From the NCBI RefSeq assembly GCF_008801815.1, contig NZ_VZOX01000004.1: a stretch of 64,000 bases of DNA. The stretch is one strand, 5' to 3'. Both the position numbers and the translations under genes were made by a program. This document shows positions 34,725-45,005 of the stretch, one piece after another. The notes under the pieces were generated by a model. It searched no databases. It saw only the letters and a program-made list of their open reading frames with translations, and had not been told where the DNA came from. Origin of the DNA: Edwardsiella anguillarum (lineage in GTDB: Bacteria > Pseudomonadota > Gammaproteobacteria > Enterobacterales > Enterobacteriaceae). Within the stretch, counting starts at the first letter, position 1. Each line of letters opens with the position of its first letter.

Positions 34725-36065
34725 TTACTCTTTGAAATCATTAGGATCTAGCTCATGACGCGACAGCAGCTTATAAAACTCGGTACGGTTGCGACCGGCC
34801 ATCCGCGCCGCATGGGTCACGTTTCCTTTGGTGATCTGCAGCAGCTTACGCAGGTAGTGCAGCTCAAAGTGGTGGCGCGCCTCGACAAAGGTCGGCAGCG
34901 CCGTATTTTCGCCCTGCAGCGCCTGCTCCACCAGCGCCTCGCCGATCACCGGCGCCGTGGTCAGCGCCACGCACTGCTCGATGACATTGACCAGCTGACG
35001 CACGTTGCCCGGCCAGCTGGCGCTCATCAGCGCCGTCATCGCACCGCTGGAGAAGCCGCGCACCAGCGGCTTATGGCGCTCGGCGGCCTGGCGCAGCAGA
35101 TGGGCGGCCAGCAGCGGAATATCCTCCGGGCGCTGGTTCAGCGCCGGCAGACGCAGGGAGACCACGTTGAGACGATAAAACAGATCCTCGCGAAACTCCC
35201 CCAGCTCCATCGCCTTGGGCAGGTTGCGGTGGGTGGCGGAGATGATGCGCACGTCGATATCGAGGTCGCGGTTGCTGCCCAGCGGGCGGACCTTGCGCTC
35301 CTGCAGCACCCGCAGCAGCTTCACCTGCAGCGTCAGGGGCATGTCGCCGATCTCATCCAGAAACAGCGTGCCGCCGGCGGCGGCCTGAAACAGCCCCTCA
35401 CGGCTGCTGACGGCGCCGGTAAAGGCGCCCTTGGCATGGCCAAACAGCTCTGACTCCAGCAGCTGCTCCGGCAGCGCGCCGCAGTTGATGGCGATAAAGG
35501 CCTTTCCGGCGCGCGGGCTGGCGCTGTGGATCGCCCGCGCCAGCAGCTCTTTGCCGGTCCCGCTCTGGCCGTTGATCAGGACGCTGACGTCCGACTGGGC
35601 CACCATTCGCGCCTGCTCCAGCAGACGCAGCATCAGCGGGCTGCGGGTCACAAATGCCTGACGCCATGCGTCATCGCCCCCCTGCGGCATCGACTGCGCC
35701 AGCGCATCGTCGATGGCGCGGTACAGGGCATCGCGATCGACGGGCTTGGTCAAGAAGCTGAAGACCCCCTGCTGGGTGGCCGCCACGGCGTCCGGTATCG
35801 AGCCGTGGGCGGTCAGGATGATCACCGGCAGCCCCGGCTGACGCCGCTGGATTTCGCTGAACAGCGCCAGGCCGTCCATCTCGTCCATCCGCAGATCGCT
35901 GATCACCAGATCGATGGGAGCGCGGGCCAACAGACGCAGCGCCTCCTGGCCGCTGGCGGCGGTCGTTACCCGAAACCCCTCGCTGCTCAGGCGCATGCCC
36001 AGCAGCTTCAGCAGGCTGGGATCATCATCGACCAGCAGCAGGCTGGCAGAGTGGGCGGATGTCAT
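34725..36065 (-). CDS. glrR: GlrR, sigma-54-dependent response regulator
   Basis: A 446-residue NtrC-type regulator. The receiver domain has phospho-acceptor D57 in VISDLRMDEMDG; the AAA+ domain has Walker A GQSGTGKE (166-173) and the sigma-54 contact loop GAFTGA (213-218); a Fis-type helix-turn-helix is at the C-terminus (NVTHAARMAGRNRTEFYKLL). In E. coli GlrR activates glmY and rpoE with sigma-54. It is the third gene of glrK-qseG-glrR, three bases after qseG. Confidence 0.95.
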   Translation of the reverse strand: MTSAHSASLLLVDDDPSLLKLLGMRLSSEGFRVTTAASGQEALRLLARAPIDLVISDLRMDEMDGLALFSEIQRRQPGLPVIILTAHGSIPDAVAATQQGVFSFLTKPVDRDALYRAIDDALAQSMPQGGDDAWRQAFVTRSPLMLRLLEQARMVAQSDVSVLINGQSGTGKELLARAIHSASPRAGKAFIAINCGALPEQLLESELFGHAKGAFTGAVSSREGLFQAAAGGTLFLDEIGDMPLTLQVKLLRVLQERKVRPLGSNRDLDIDVRIISATHRNLPKAMELGEFREDLFYRLNVVSLRLPALNQRPEDIPLLAAHLLRQAAERHKPLVRGFSSGAMTALMSASWPGNVRQLVNVIEQCVALTTAPVIGEALVEQALQGENTALPTFVEARHHFELHYLRKLLQITKGNVTHAARMAGRNRTEFYKLLSRHELDPNDFKE

Positions 36066-36068
36066 CCG

Positions 36069-36791
36069 TTAGGGCTCCTTGCTCGTGTCGCCGCCGGCCG
36101 GCGCCGGGAGGCTTCCCTTCACCTCCGGGACCATCTGCTTACGCGATGACAGCTGACGTTCAATATCGGTTAGGTTTTCCAGCTTACGCTGCGTCTCATC
36201 CAGGCGCACCTGCAGCAGCTGCCGCTCATCGCGCAGGCTCTCCAGCTGCGTCTCGCTGGCGGAGAGCTGCCGCTGATAGCGGGTCCGCTCCTCCTGCAGG
36301 GCGATCGCCTGCGCCTGCTGGGCGCGCCACAGCTGCACCAGGGGCTGCAGCGCCGGCGGGATCTGGCCGTCCAGGCTCGCCAGGCGATCGAGGATCTGAC
36401 GGCGTTCGGCTACGCTAGGATCGGTGCGTCCCACCAACAGGCTCTGCTTCAGGGCCGCCTGCCAGCTTTCCCCGCCCAGCCGATGCGCCTGCGCCCGCGC
36501 CTGGGTTCGGTTCAGGCGCTCTGCGCAGGTCATGGCGCGCAGCCAGTACAGGCCGTTCCCCATCGCCTGGGGGGAGTGCTCCTGCCACAGCGCATCGCAG
36601 GCGGCGTGCTGATAGTCGCGCATCACCGGCGTACCGGCGCAGGTTCGCCCCCCGGAGGGTTCCACGGCGCGATCGCCGCCGTGGCTACAGCCGCCGAGCA
36701 GCAGCGTCATCAGCCACAGGAGAGCAGGCGGTCGCCGCCGCAGACGGCCGCAGATCGGGGGAAACGGAGGGGGTAAGAACCACATACTCAT
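36069..36791 (-). CDS. qseG: QseG outer-membrane lipoprotein
   Basis: A 240-residue lipoprotein with signal ending LLLGGC. A glutamine- and arginine-rich helical segment in the C-terminal half (about 150-220) is probably coiled-coil. Position between glrK and glrR and overall layout match QseG (YfhG), which interacts with the kinase QseE/GlrK and is linked to type III effector translocation in pathogenic E. coli. Eight bases separate it from glrK and three from glrR. Confidence 0.9.
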   Translation of the reverse strand: MSMWFLPPPFPPICGRLRRRPPALLWLMTLLLGGCSHGGDRAVEPSGGRTCAGTPVMRDYQHAACDALWQEHSPQAMGNGLYWLRAMTCAERLNRTQARAQAHRLGGESWQAALKQSLLVGRTDPSVAERRQILDRLASLDGQIPPALQPLVQLWRAQQAQAIALQEERTRYQRQLSASETQLESLRDERQLLQVRLDETQRKLENLTDIERQLSSRKQMVPEVKGSLPAPAGGDTSKEP

Positions 36792-36799
36792 GCTTGGTG

Positions 36800-38215
36800 T
36801 TATCTCGCTATCGGGAGTTCAATGCGGAAGCAGACGTCGGCTTCATCGTCGGCGATCAGGCGCAGATCGCCGTGCATCCGGCGCAGCGAGTCGCGGGCGA
36901 TGCTCAGACCGAGGCCGCTACCCTTGACGGCGCCTTTGCGCTGATGGCTCCCCTGAAAAAAAGGCTCAAAAATCATCGCGTGCTCATTGGCCGGGATCGG
37001 TGTACCGCTGTTGGCGACCTCGATCACCAGATGCTCCCCGTCCCTACGAGTGCGCAGCCAAATGGTACCGGATTCCGCGCCATAGTGCACCGCATTGGAA
37101 TAGAGATTCTCCAGCACCCGCTCCAGCAGCACCGGCTGCGCGCGGCAGCGGGTCTCATCCAGCGCGTAGCGGGTCTGGATATTCTTAGCCCGCGCTGGCA
37201 GGCGGTGAGCGGCGACCACCCGCTCCAGCAGCGCGGCCAGCTCCAGCTGAGCGGACTCCGGCGGCGCATCGGCCAGACGGCGGTTATAGTCCAGCAGCTG
37301 CTCGATCAGCACCTGCAGGCGACGGCTGCTGTCATCCAGAATCGTCACCACCTCGCGCTGATCCGCGCTCAGCGGCCCGGCGACCCCGTCCGCCAACAGT
37401 TCAGTGCCCTCCCGCAGGCTGGCCAGCGGGGTCTTCAGCTCATGGGAGAGATGGCGCAAAAACTCATGGCGCTGGGACTCCAGCCAGGCCAGCCGATCGC
37501 TGAGCCACAGAATGCGCTGCGCCAGCGTACGGATTTCACGCGGCCCGCGAAAAGGGGGACACGCCTGCAGACTCAGTCCCTCGCCCAGGCGCCGGATCAT
37601 GCGCTCTACGCCCTTCACCGGGCCGATGATCATACGAGTAAACAGCGCCACCAGCAGTACGCTGACCAGAAACAGCACCAGCGCCTGCCAGCCAAAATAG
37701 CGGCCGCGCTCGGCGATCGCCTGCTGCAGCTGCTGACCTCGGCCAAACAGCACGTTACGGGTCGCCTGCACCATCGCGCCGTTGGCGCGGGAAAACTGAG
37801 CCAGCTGGCCGTCGGCGCTCGCCAGCGGCAGGCTGTTTGCGCAGCGCGGCGCGGCCAGCTGCCGCAGCAGGCTATCCAGCTGCGCGTAGTCGCTGCCGTC
37901 GGGCAGCAGCGCGGCGTGGCGCTCCAGCAGCTGACGGTACTGGGCGTGCTGACGCTGATACAGCGCCGCCAGCGTCTCATCCCCCAGCACGCAGTACTGA
38001 CGATAGCTGCGCTCCATCTCCAGCGCCAGTGCGGCCATCGCCTCGCTGCGGCGGGCGTCGCTCAGGGTGGTATGGTTGATATCCGCCGCCTGGGCGCTCA
38101 GGTGATTCAGACTCTGGTAGGCCTGATAGGCCAGCACCAGCAGGGGCAGCAGCACCAGCAGAAAGGCCAACAGCACCAGCTGGCGCAGCGAACGGGGAAA
38201 CAGGGGCCACGGCAT
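36800..38215 (-). CDS. glrK: GlrK/QseE sensor histidine kinase
   Basis: About 471 residues with two membrane helices (about 10-30 and 175-195) around a periplasmic sensor domain, then HAMP, HisKA with H258 in RHLSHELKTPLAS, and HATPase with NLYSNAVHYG, FEPFFQGSH and GSGLGLSIARD. It aligns with E. coli GlrK (QseE), reported to respond to adrenaline, sulfate and phosphate or to envelope state. The start is ATG at 38215 with GGAG upstream; a TTG at 38239 gives an eight-residue extension. Confidence 0.94.
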   Translation of the reverse strand: MPWPLFPRSLRQLVLLAFLLVLLPLLVLAYQAYQSLNHLSAQAADINHTTLSDARRSEAMAALALEMERSYRQYCVLGDETLAALYQRQHAQYRQLLERHAALLPDGSDYAQLDSLLRQLAAPRCANSLPLASADGQLAQFSRANGAMVQATRNVLFGRGQQLQQAIAERGRYFGWQALVLFLVSVLLVALFTRMIIGPVKGVERMIRRLGEGLSLQACPPFRGPREIRTLAQRILWLSDRLAWLESQRHEFLRHLSHELKTPLASLREGTELLADGVAGPLSADQREVVTILDDSSRRLQVLIEQLLDYNRRLADAPPESAQLELAALLERVVAAHRLPARAKNIQTRYALDETRCRAQPVLLERVLENLYSNAVHYGAESGTIWLRTRRDGEHLVIEVANSGTPIPANEHAMIFEPFFQGSHQRKGAVKGSGLGLSIARDSLRRMHGDLRLIADDEADVCFRIELPIAR

Positions 38216-38641
38216 GACGGCATCACTCCCAAAGGTCAAAGGGGGTCGCCACAGGCTAACCGAACGGCCATAACGGGAAAAGCCCGGCGGCGGGTAACCG
38301 GCGGGCCTGATGGCGTGCCGACGGGGCAGCGGCCCCGTCGCGCGGCCTGCGCCTTATCGGCACAGGGCAGAATAGGTGGCGCCTCACTCAACGTGTCGTC
38401 CTGTGCCTGATAAAGCGCCGAAGCGACTGTTATCGATATTTCCGGACGGTAGGCACCGTGCTAATGGCGTCATTCGATGTTTTATGGAGCCGGCCATGAC
38501 TGGCGCTGACATAAAGGGCCGAATGAGCAACCACTAATATGGTTACATAACTCACCCAAAATAAAAAGTGGCCACGATTAATATTTTGTAATATTAGGAT
38601 CAATCCTAGCGCCGCGCCAACCGCTGCGCGGGAAACGGCAG
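38216..38641. other. Control region upstream of glrK
   Basis: About 425 bases between the glrK start and the purL terminator hold no gene that I can support. The promoter of glrK-qseG-glrR must lie here. I searched for a sigma-54 element (TGGCACG-N4-TTGC), as found in E. coli, and saw no good match. The stretch at 38521-38605 is AT-rich. Confidence 0.4.
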
Positions 38642-38664
38642 AAAAAAAGCGGCCCGAAGGCCGC
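38642..38664 (-). terminator. Intrinsic terminator of purL
   Basis: On the minus strand GCGGCC-TTCG-GGCCGC is followed by seven T, 20 bases past the purL stop. A UUCG tetraloop and T run make it a textbook terminator. Confidence 0.92.
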
Positions 38665-38684
38665 CTGCTATCCCGCCGCGCGGC

Positions 38685-41600
38685 TCAGCCCAGCGCGCGC
38701 CGCGCATTGCGGAACAGGCGCAGCCACGGGCCATCCTCGCCCCACTCGGCGGGGTGCCAGGAATTGCTCACCGTGCGGAATACCCGCTCCGGATGCGGCA
38801 TCATCACCGTTGCCCGCCCGCTCCGCGTGGTCAGCGCGGTGATCCCGTTGGGGGAGCCGTTCGGGTTGGCCGGATAGCGTTCGGTAACCTGCGCAACGTT
38901 ATCGACGTAGCGCAGCGCGACCAGACTCTGCTGCTCCAGCGCCGTCAGGTGAGCCTCATCGCGCACCTCGACCCGCCCCTCGCCGTGGGAGACGGCGATC
39001 GGCAGGCGCGACCCGACCATCCCCTGTAGGAACAGCGACGGGCTGTCGCTGACCTCGACCAGGCTGAAGCGGGCCTCAAAGCGCTCGGACGCGTTGCGGA
39101 CAAAGCGCGGCCACAGCTCGGCGCCCGGGATCAGCGAACGCAGGTTAGACATCATCTGGCAGCCGTTACACACCCCCAGCGCCAGCGTATCCGGACGCAG
39201 GAAGAAGGCGCCGAACTGGTCACGTGCGCGGGCGTTGAACAGAATCGACTTGGCCCAGCCCTCTCCGGCGCCCAGCACGTCGCCGTAGGAGAACCCGCCG
39301 CAGGCCACCAGCCCCTGGAATGGCTCGAGCATCGTCCGCCCGGAAAGGATGTCACTCATGTGCACATCCTGCGCCTCAAACCCGGCGCGATGGAACGCGG
39401 CGGCCATCTCGACGTGCGAGTTCACCCCCTGCTCCCGCAGCACAGCCAGGCGCGGACGCGCGCCGCGGGCGATGAAGGGCGCCGCGATATCCTCCTGCGG
39501 ATCGAAGCTCAGGCTCACGTTAAGACCGGGATCCTCCTCCACCAGCTTGGCCTGATGCTCCTGATCGGCACAGAGGGGATTATCGCGCAGACGCTGCATC
39601 TGCCAGGTAGTTTCTGCCCACCAGGCGCGCAGCGTAGAGCGCTTCTCGTCATACACCGCCTGTCCACCGCGCTGGATCCGCAGGCGGTCGCCCGGCAGCG
39701 CCCGACCTATCTCGTGGCTGACCGCCGCCAGACCGTGCTCGGCCAGCAGCGCCTGCGCCGCCGCCAGATCGCGGCGCGCCACCTGGATCACCGCCCCCAG
39801 CTCCTCGCTGAACAGCACCGCCAGCGCGTCGTCGCCCAGCGCGGCGATATCGATATCCAGCGCGCAGTGGCCGGCAAAGGCCATCTCTGCCAGGGTGACC
39901 AGCAGCCCGCCGTCGCCGCGATCGTGGTAGGCCAGCAGCAGCCCCTGCGCCACCAGCGCCTGCATGGCGCTAAAAAAGCCCGCCAGCTGCGCCGTATCAC
40001 GTACGTCGGCGGGCGTATCCCCCAGCTGGCGATACACCTGCGCCAGCGCGCTGCACCCCAGCGCGTTGCGGCCGGCGCCCAGATCGATCAGCAACAGCGC
40101 GTTATCCTGCGCGGGCTGCAGCTGCGGCGTTACCGTACGCCGCACGTCCTCCACCCGGGCGAACGCGGTGATCACCAGCGACAGCGGGGCGGTCATCTCT
40201 CGCGTCTGTTCCTCCTGCTGCCAACGGGTCTTCATGGACATCGAATCCTTGCCGACCGGGATGGTCAGCCCCAGCGCCGGACACAGCTCCTCACCCACCG
40301 CCTTCACCGCCTGATACAGGCCGGCGTCCTCGCCGGGATGCCCCGCCGCCGCCATCCAGTTAGCGGAGAGCTTGATCCGCTTAATATCGCCGATGTGGCA
40401 GGCCGCCAGGTTGGTCAGCGCCTCCCCCACCGCCAGGCGAGCCGAGGCGGCGAAATCCAGCAGCGCCACCGGGGCGCGCTCTCCCAGCGACATCGCCTCG
40501 CCGTAGTAGCTGTCCAGGCTGGCGCTGGTCACAGCGCAGTCGGCCACCGGAACCTGCCACGGGCCCACCATCTGATCGCGGGCGACCATGCCGGTCACGC
40601 TGCGATCGCCGATGGTGATCAGGAAGGTTTTCTCCGCCACCGCCGGCAGGTGCATCACCCGGCGCACCGCCTCGGCCAGCACGATACCGGCGCGATCCAG
40701 GGCATGCCCCGTGGCCCGCAGAGTCTCCGCCGTGCGCGTCATCTTCGGCGTTTTCCCCAGCAGCACGTCGAGAGGCATGTCGATGGGACGATTGTCAAAG
40801 TGGCGATCGCTCAGGATCAACTCACGTGCCTCCGTCGCCTCGCCGATCACCGCATAGGGGGCACGCTCACGCTCGCAGATGGCGGCAAAGCGCGCCAGAT
40901 CCTGCGGCGCCACCGCCAGGACATAGCGCTCCTGCGACTCGTTGCACCACAGCGCCAGCGGGCTCATGCCCGCCTCGTCGTTGGGAATGTCGCGCAGCTC
41001 AAAGCGGCCGCCGCGGCCGCCGTCGCTCACCAGCTCCGGCATGGCGTTGGAGAGACCGCCGGCGCCCACGTCGTGGATAAAGCGGATCGGGTTGGCATCG
41101 CCCAGCTGCCAACAGCGGTCGATGACCTCCTGGCAGCGGCGCTCCATCTCCGGGTTATCGCGCTGCACCGATGCGAAGTCGAGATCGGCATCGGACTGAC
41201 CGGAGGTCATCGACGAGGCGGCACCGCCCCCCAGGCCGATATTCATCGCCGGACCGCCCAGCACGATCAGGCAGTCGCCGGCGGCGATATCCCCCTTCTG
41301 CACGTGCTCGGCGCGGATATTGCCGAGGCCGCCCGCCAGCATGATCGGTTTGTGGTAGCCGCGCAGCTCCGTGCCGTTATGGCTGTCGACCCGCTCCTCA
41401 TAGGTGCGGAAATAGCCCAGCAGCGCCGGGCGCCCAAACTCGTTGTTAAACGCCGCGCCGCCCAGCGGTCCGTCGGTCATAATATTCAGCGCGCTGACGA
41501 TGCGCGCCGGACGGCCGAAGTCCTGCTCCCAGGGCTGTTCGAACCCCGGGATGCGCAGGTTGGAGACGGAGAAGCCGACCAGCGCCGCCTTCGGCTTGGC

Positions 41601-42572
41601 GCCGCGCCCCGTCGCCCCTTCGTCGCGGATCTCCCCGCCGGAGCCGGTCGCGGCCCCCGGCCAGGGCGAGATCGCCGTCGGGTGGTTGTGGGTCTCCACC
41701 TTCATCAGGATGTGCGCCGGCTCCTGATGGAAGTCATAGCAGCCGCTGTCGGCGTCGGCAAAGAAGCGGCCCACCGCGGAGCCTTCCATGACCGCCGCGT
41801 TGTCCTTATAGGCGGACAGGACATGCTCCGGCGTCTGCCGGTAGGTGTTTTTAATCATCTGGAACAGCGATTTCTCCTGCGGCTGCCCGTCGATAACCCA
41901 GTCGGCGTTGAAGATCTTGTGGCGGCAGTGCTCCGAGTTGGCCTGGGCGAACATATACAGCTCGACGTCGCTCGGGTTACGCGCCAGACGGGTAAAGGCG
42001 TTGAGCAGGTAGTCCATCTCATCCTGCGCCAGCGCCAGCCCCAGGCGCTGGTTGGCCTCCTCCAACGCAGTCCGCCCCCCGCCAAGGATATCCACAGACT
42101 GCACCGGCTGCGGCGTATGCTGCATAAACAGCTGCTCGGCCTGCGCCAGCTCAGTGAAGACCTGCTCCATCATGCGATCGTGCAGCAGATCGCACAGCGT
42201 CTGCCACTGCGCCTGATCCAGCGCCCCAGCCTCAATGTAGTAGGCCAGACCGCGCTCCAGCCGGCGGATCTGCGCCAGCCCGCAGTGGCGAGCGATATCC
42301 GTCGCCTTAGATGACCAGGGAGAGATCGTGCCCGGGCGCGGCGTGACCAGCAGCAGCCGTCCTGACTGCGGGCGGGCAGCCTGCGACGGTCCGTAGGTCA
42401 GCAGCTGGCGCAGCGTATCGTGCGCCGCCGGATCCAGCGGCGCGCTGACGTCGGCAAAGTGAATGTACTCGGCGTAAATCGCGTCGACGGGCAGGGACGC
42501 GTCGCGGCAGGCAGACAGCAGCTGGTTAACACGAAAGGCCGATAAAGCGGGGGTGCCGCGCAGAATTTCCAT
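38685..42572 (-). CDS. purL: Phosphoribosylformylglycinamidine synthase
   Basis: A 1295-residue single-chain enzyme, the same length as E. coli PurL. It converts FGAR, glutamine and ATP to FGAM in purine synthesis. The order is an N-terminal PurS-like domain, two AIRS-type ATP-binding halves (VETHNHPTAISPWPGAATGSG, IHDVGAGGLSNAMPEL) and a C-terminal class I glutaminase with nucleophile Cys in LGVCNGCQMMSN and late MMPHPERVFR. A PurR box lies about 100 bases upstream. It is monocistronic with a strong terminator. Confidence 0.97.
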   Translation of the reverse strand: MEILRGTPALSAFRVNQLLSACRDASLPVDAIYAEYIHFADVSAPLDPAAHDTLRQLLTYGPSQAARPQSGRLLLVTPRPGTISPWSSKATDIARHCGLAQIRRLERGLAYYIEAGALDQAQWQTLCDLLHDRMMEQVFTELAQAEQLFMQHTPQPVQSVDILGGGRTALEEANQRLGLALAQDEMDYLLNAFTRLARNPSDVELYMFAQANSEHCRHKIFNADWVIDGQPQEKSLFQMIKNTYRQTPEHVLSAYKDNAAVMEGSAVGRFFADADSGCYDFHQEPAHILMKVETHNHPTAISPWPGAATGSGGEIRDEGATGRGAKPKAALVGFSVSNLRIPGFEQPWEQDFGRPARIVSALNIMTDGPLGGAAFNNEFGRPALLGYFRTYEERVDSHNGTELRGYHKPIMLAGGLGNIRAEHVQKGDIAAGDCLIVLGGPAMNIGLGGGAASSMTSGQSDADLDFASVQRDNPEMERRCQEVIDRCWQLGDANPIRFIHDVGAGGLSNAMPELVSDGGRGGRFELRDIPNDEAGMSPLALWCNESQERYVLAVAPQDLARFAAICERERAPYAVIGEATEARELILSDRHFDNRPIDMPLDVLLGKTPKMTRTAETLRATGHALDRAGIVLAEAVRRVMHLPAVAEKTFLITIGDRSVTGMVARDQMVGPWQVPVADCAVTSASLDSYYGEAMSLGERAPVALLDFAASARLAVGEALTNLAACHIGDIKRIKLSANWMAAAGHPGEDAGLYQAVKAVGEELCPALGLTIPVGKDSMSMKTRWQQEEQTREMTAPLSLVITAFARVEDVRRTVTPQLQPAQDNALLLIDLGAGRNALGCSALAQVYRQLGDTPADVRDTAQLAGFFSAMQALVAQGLLLAYHDRGDGGLLVTLAEMAFAGHCALDIDIAALGDDALAVLFSEELGAVIQVARRDLAAAQALLAEHGLAAVSHEIGRALPGDRLRIQRGGQAVYDEKRSTLRAWWAETTWQMQRLRDNPLCADQEHQAKLVEEDPGLNVSLSFDPQEDIAAPFIARGARPRLAVLREQGVNSHVEMAAAFHRAGFEAQDVHMSDILSGRTMLEPFQGLVACGGFSYGDVLGAGEGWAKSILFNARARDQFGAFFLRPDTLALGVCNGCQMMSNLRSLIPGAELWPRFVRNASERFEARFSLVEVSDSPSLFLQGMVGSRLPIAVSHGEGRVEVRDEAHLTALEQQSLVALRYVDNVAQVTERYPANPNGSPNGITALTTRSGRATVMMPHPERVFRTVSNSWHPAEWGEDGPWLRLFRNARRALG

Positions 42573-42672
42573 GATGATTTGATTCTCTCGTCTGCGAGGA
42601 AGCTGTTTACAGCCGCCTCAATGGGCGAAACAGGGGGAAACCGGGCGCCATTATAGTGAATCTCCCGCGCCG

Positions 42673-42688
42673 ACGAAACCGTTTGCGT
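42673..42688 (-). promoter_or_regulatory. PurR operator of purL
   Basis: ACGAAACCGTTTGCGT differs at two positions from the palindromic consensus ACGCAAACGTTTGCGT. It lies between purL and the divergent mltF, 100 bases before the purL ATG, so repression of purL by PurR-guanine is expected. Confidence 0.8.
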
Positions 42689-42855
42689 AGCCTTTCTTGT
42701 AAAGAGCGCGATCGGCTCATTTATTGCCCAATAATGCGGTTAAAGTTGCACACTGGCGTTTTGTTAAGCAAAATGCGCCTGCCTGATTGGCTTTACCTTT
42801 ATTCCACTTTTAACACCAGCAACCGCATCCCGCTAGACCGTCATGGGATAACTAT

Positions 42856-44280
42856 TTGAAACGTATAAAATATAATTATTACCTTATCGGTATTGTCTCC
42901 GCGCTTTTGGCGCTGGCGCTGTGGCCCAATATTCCGTGGCGCAGCGGTAATGAAAACCAGCTACAGCAGATCCTCGACCGGGGAGAGCTGCGCGTAAGCA
43001 CCATCGTTTCGCCGCTCACCTATCAGCGTGAGGGCAATGCGATCTCCGGCCTGGACTATGAACTGGCCAAACGCTTCGCCGACTATCTGGGCGTGAAGCT
43101 GCGCGTCACCGTGCGCCCCACGCTGCCGGGTCTGTTTGACGATCTGGATGGACAGGATGCCGATATGGTCGCCGCCGGACTGCTGTACAGCAGCGCGCGG
43201 CTGCATCGCTATCGCACCGGGCCGACCTATTACTCCGTCTCCCAGCAGCTGGTCTACCGCCAGGGCAAGGTGCGCCCGCGTAACCTGGGCGATCTCAGCG
43301 GTCCCCTGATGGTACAGTCCGGGTCGGCCCATATCACCACCCTGGAGCACTACCGCCAGCAAAAGTACCCTGACCTGCAGTGGCAGAGCAGCGACAGCCT
43401 GTCGGCAACCGAGCTGCTTAAGCAGGTCGCCGAGGGCAAGCTGGACTATACGGTGGCGGATTCGATGGCGATCTCCCTGTTTCAGCGGATCCACCCGCAG
43501 GTGGCGGTCGCCTTCGATATCAGCGATGAAGAGCCGGTCATGTGGTATCTCAACCGCAGCGAGGATGACAGCCTGTACGCGGCGATGCTGGACTTCTTCA
43601 GCCAGAGCGCTGAAGACGGCACCCTGGCGCGCCTAGAGGAGAAATATATCGGCCACGTCGGCAGCTTCGACTACGTCGATACACGTACGTTCCTCTCCGC
43701 TATCGATAGCGTGCTGCCGTCACTGCAGGACTTTTTTACCCAGCATGCGCGCAAAATGGACTGGCGGCTGCTGGCCGCGATCTCGTATCAGGAGTCACAC
43801 TGGAATCCCCAGGCCACGTCGCCGACCGGCGTACGCGGGCTGATGATGCTGACCCGCGCCACCGCCGAGGGGCTGGGGGTGAAAGATCGCCTCGATCCGG
43901 AGGAGAGCATCGCCGGCGGTTCGCTGTACCTGGAGCGGCTGATGGAGAGGCTGCCGGAGAGCATTCCGCAGGATGAGCGGATTTGGTTCGCTCTGGCCGC
44001 CTATAATATGGGCTACGGACACATGCTGGACGTCCGCCAGCTGACCCAAAAACAGGGGGCCAATCCCGACAGCTGGGCCGATGTCAAACAGCGTCTTCCG
44101 CTGCTGAGCCAAAAGAAATACTACCAGCGGCTGACCTATGGCTACGCGCGTGGGCACGAGGCCTATCAGTACGTCGAAAACATTCGCCGCTATACCGTCA
44201 GCCTGCGCGGCTACCTGCAGGAGAAGGAGAAGCGAGAGGCGGCAGAGGCGACCCAGCTAGCGCTGCTCGGGCCGCGCTGA
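42856..44280 (+). CDS. mltF: MltF, membrane-bound lytic murein transglycosylase F
   Basis: A 474-residue protein with an N-terminal signal/anchor (YYLIGIVSALLALALW), an SBP_bac_3-like regulatory domain (ELRVSTIVSPLTY ... GLDYELAKRFADYLGV) and a C-terminal lytic transglycosylase domain with catalytic Glu313 in AISYQESHWNPQATSPTGVRG split as usual. It starts with TTG, as E. coli mltF does. It lacks the last 40 or so residues of E. coli MltF, a low-complexity tail outside the catalytic domain. It is divergent from purL. Confidence 0.94.
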   Translation: MKRIKYNYYLIGIVSALLALALWPNIPWRSGNENQLQQILDRGELRVSTIVSPLTYQREGNAISGLDYELAKRFADYLGVKLRVTVRPTLPGLFDDLDGQDADMVAAGLLYSSARLHRYRTGPTYYSVSQQLVYRQGKVRPRNLGDLSGPLMVQSGSAHITTLEHYRQQKYPDLQWQSSDSLSATELLKQVAEGKLDYTVADSMAISLFQRIHPQVAVAFDISDEEPVMWYLNRSEDDSLYAAMLDFFSQSAEDGTLARLEEKYIGHVGSFDYVDTRTFLSAIDSVLPSLQDFFTQHARKMDWRLLAAISYQESHWNPQATSPTGVRGLMMLTRATAEGLGVKDRLDPEESIAGGSLYLERLMERLPESIPQDERIWFALAAYNMGYGHMLDVRQLTQKQGANPDSWADVKQRLPLLSQKKYYQRLTYGYARGHEAYQYVENIRRYTVSLRGYLQEKEKREAAEATQLALLGPR

Positions 44281-44296
44281 GCTGAGCCGGCCACCC

Positions 44297-44809
44297 TTAC
44301 TCCGCGCCGGCGCCGTGGGCGCCGCGCCGGGCGTCGCGCTCGGCCCTTTTCTGCGCCCGCCGCTGGCGGAAGAAATCGCTCAGCTGCGCCGCGCACGCGT
44401 CGGCCAACACGCCGCCGCACACCGCGATCCGGTGATTCATCCCCGGGTGCCCCAGCACATCCAGCAGCGATCCCGCCGCGCCGGTCTTGAGATCCTGCGC
44501 GCCGTACACCAGCCGCCGGATGCGGCTGTGCACCATCGCCCCGGCACACATCACGCAGGGCTCCAGGGTCACGTACAGTGTCGCCTCCAGCAGACGATAA
44601 TTCTGCATGACGGCCCCCCCCTGCTGCAGCGCCATGATCTCGGCGTGCGCGGTCGGATCGTGGCGGGTAATAGGCCGGTTCCACCCCTCGCCAATCACCC
44701 GATCGTTCAAGACCAGAACCGCGCCGACCGGCACCTCGCCCTGTGCCCGGGCCTTTTCCGCCAGCTGCAGGGCATGGCGCATCCAGTAACTGTCATCGCG
44801 TTGCGTCAC
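44297..44809 (-). CDS. tadA: tRNA-specific adenosine deaminase
   Basis: A 170-residue zinc deaminase that converts A34 to inosine in tRNA-Arg(ACG). The catalytic Glu lies in DPTAHAEIMAL and the zinc cysteines in LEPCVMCAGAM. GTG at 44809 has GAGGGG six bases upstream and matches the family start; ATG at 44839 would add 10 residues. The C-terminal tail is rich in Arg/Ala. It is convergent with mltF, as in E. coli. Confidence 0.94.
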   Translation of the reverse strand: MTQRDDSYWMRHALQLAEKARAQGEVPVGAVLVLNDRVIGEGWNRPITRHDPTAHAEIMALQQGGAVMQNYRLLEATLYVTLEPCVMCAGAMVHSRIRRLVYGAQDLKTGAAGSLLDVLGHPGMNHRIAVCGGVLADACAAQLSDFFRQRRAQKRAERDARRGAHGAGAE

Positions 44810-45005
44810 ACGTTTCCCCTCTCTGTTTCCGGCGCGCATTATACACAGCCCCTGCGCGCCCGCCGCGCCTAATTAGCGCTATCGCCCAATTTCTCCGCGC
44901 GGAAGCGGACAGCCGCTGCGGCGCAGGCGTATGATACGCCGGCACCTGCCCGCCGTATCGATGGGGCAAAAGGGCATAGCCTAATCATTCTCAGGAGATA
45001 TCTGG

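Noticed and set aside
38216..38641. Sigma-54 promoter for glrK
   Set aside because: It was expected from E. coli but no TGGCAC-N5-TTGC match is visible on the minus strand.
39360..42314. 984-codon plus-strand frame opposite purL
   Set aside because: It is an antisense shadow created by GC-rich codon bias; rich in His, Arg and Gln with no domain, and purL is complete on the minus strand.
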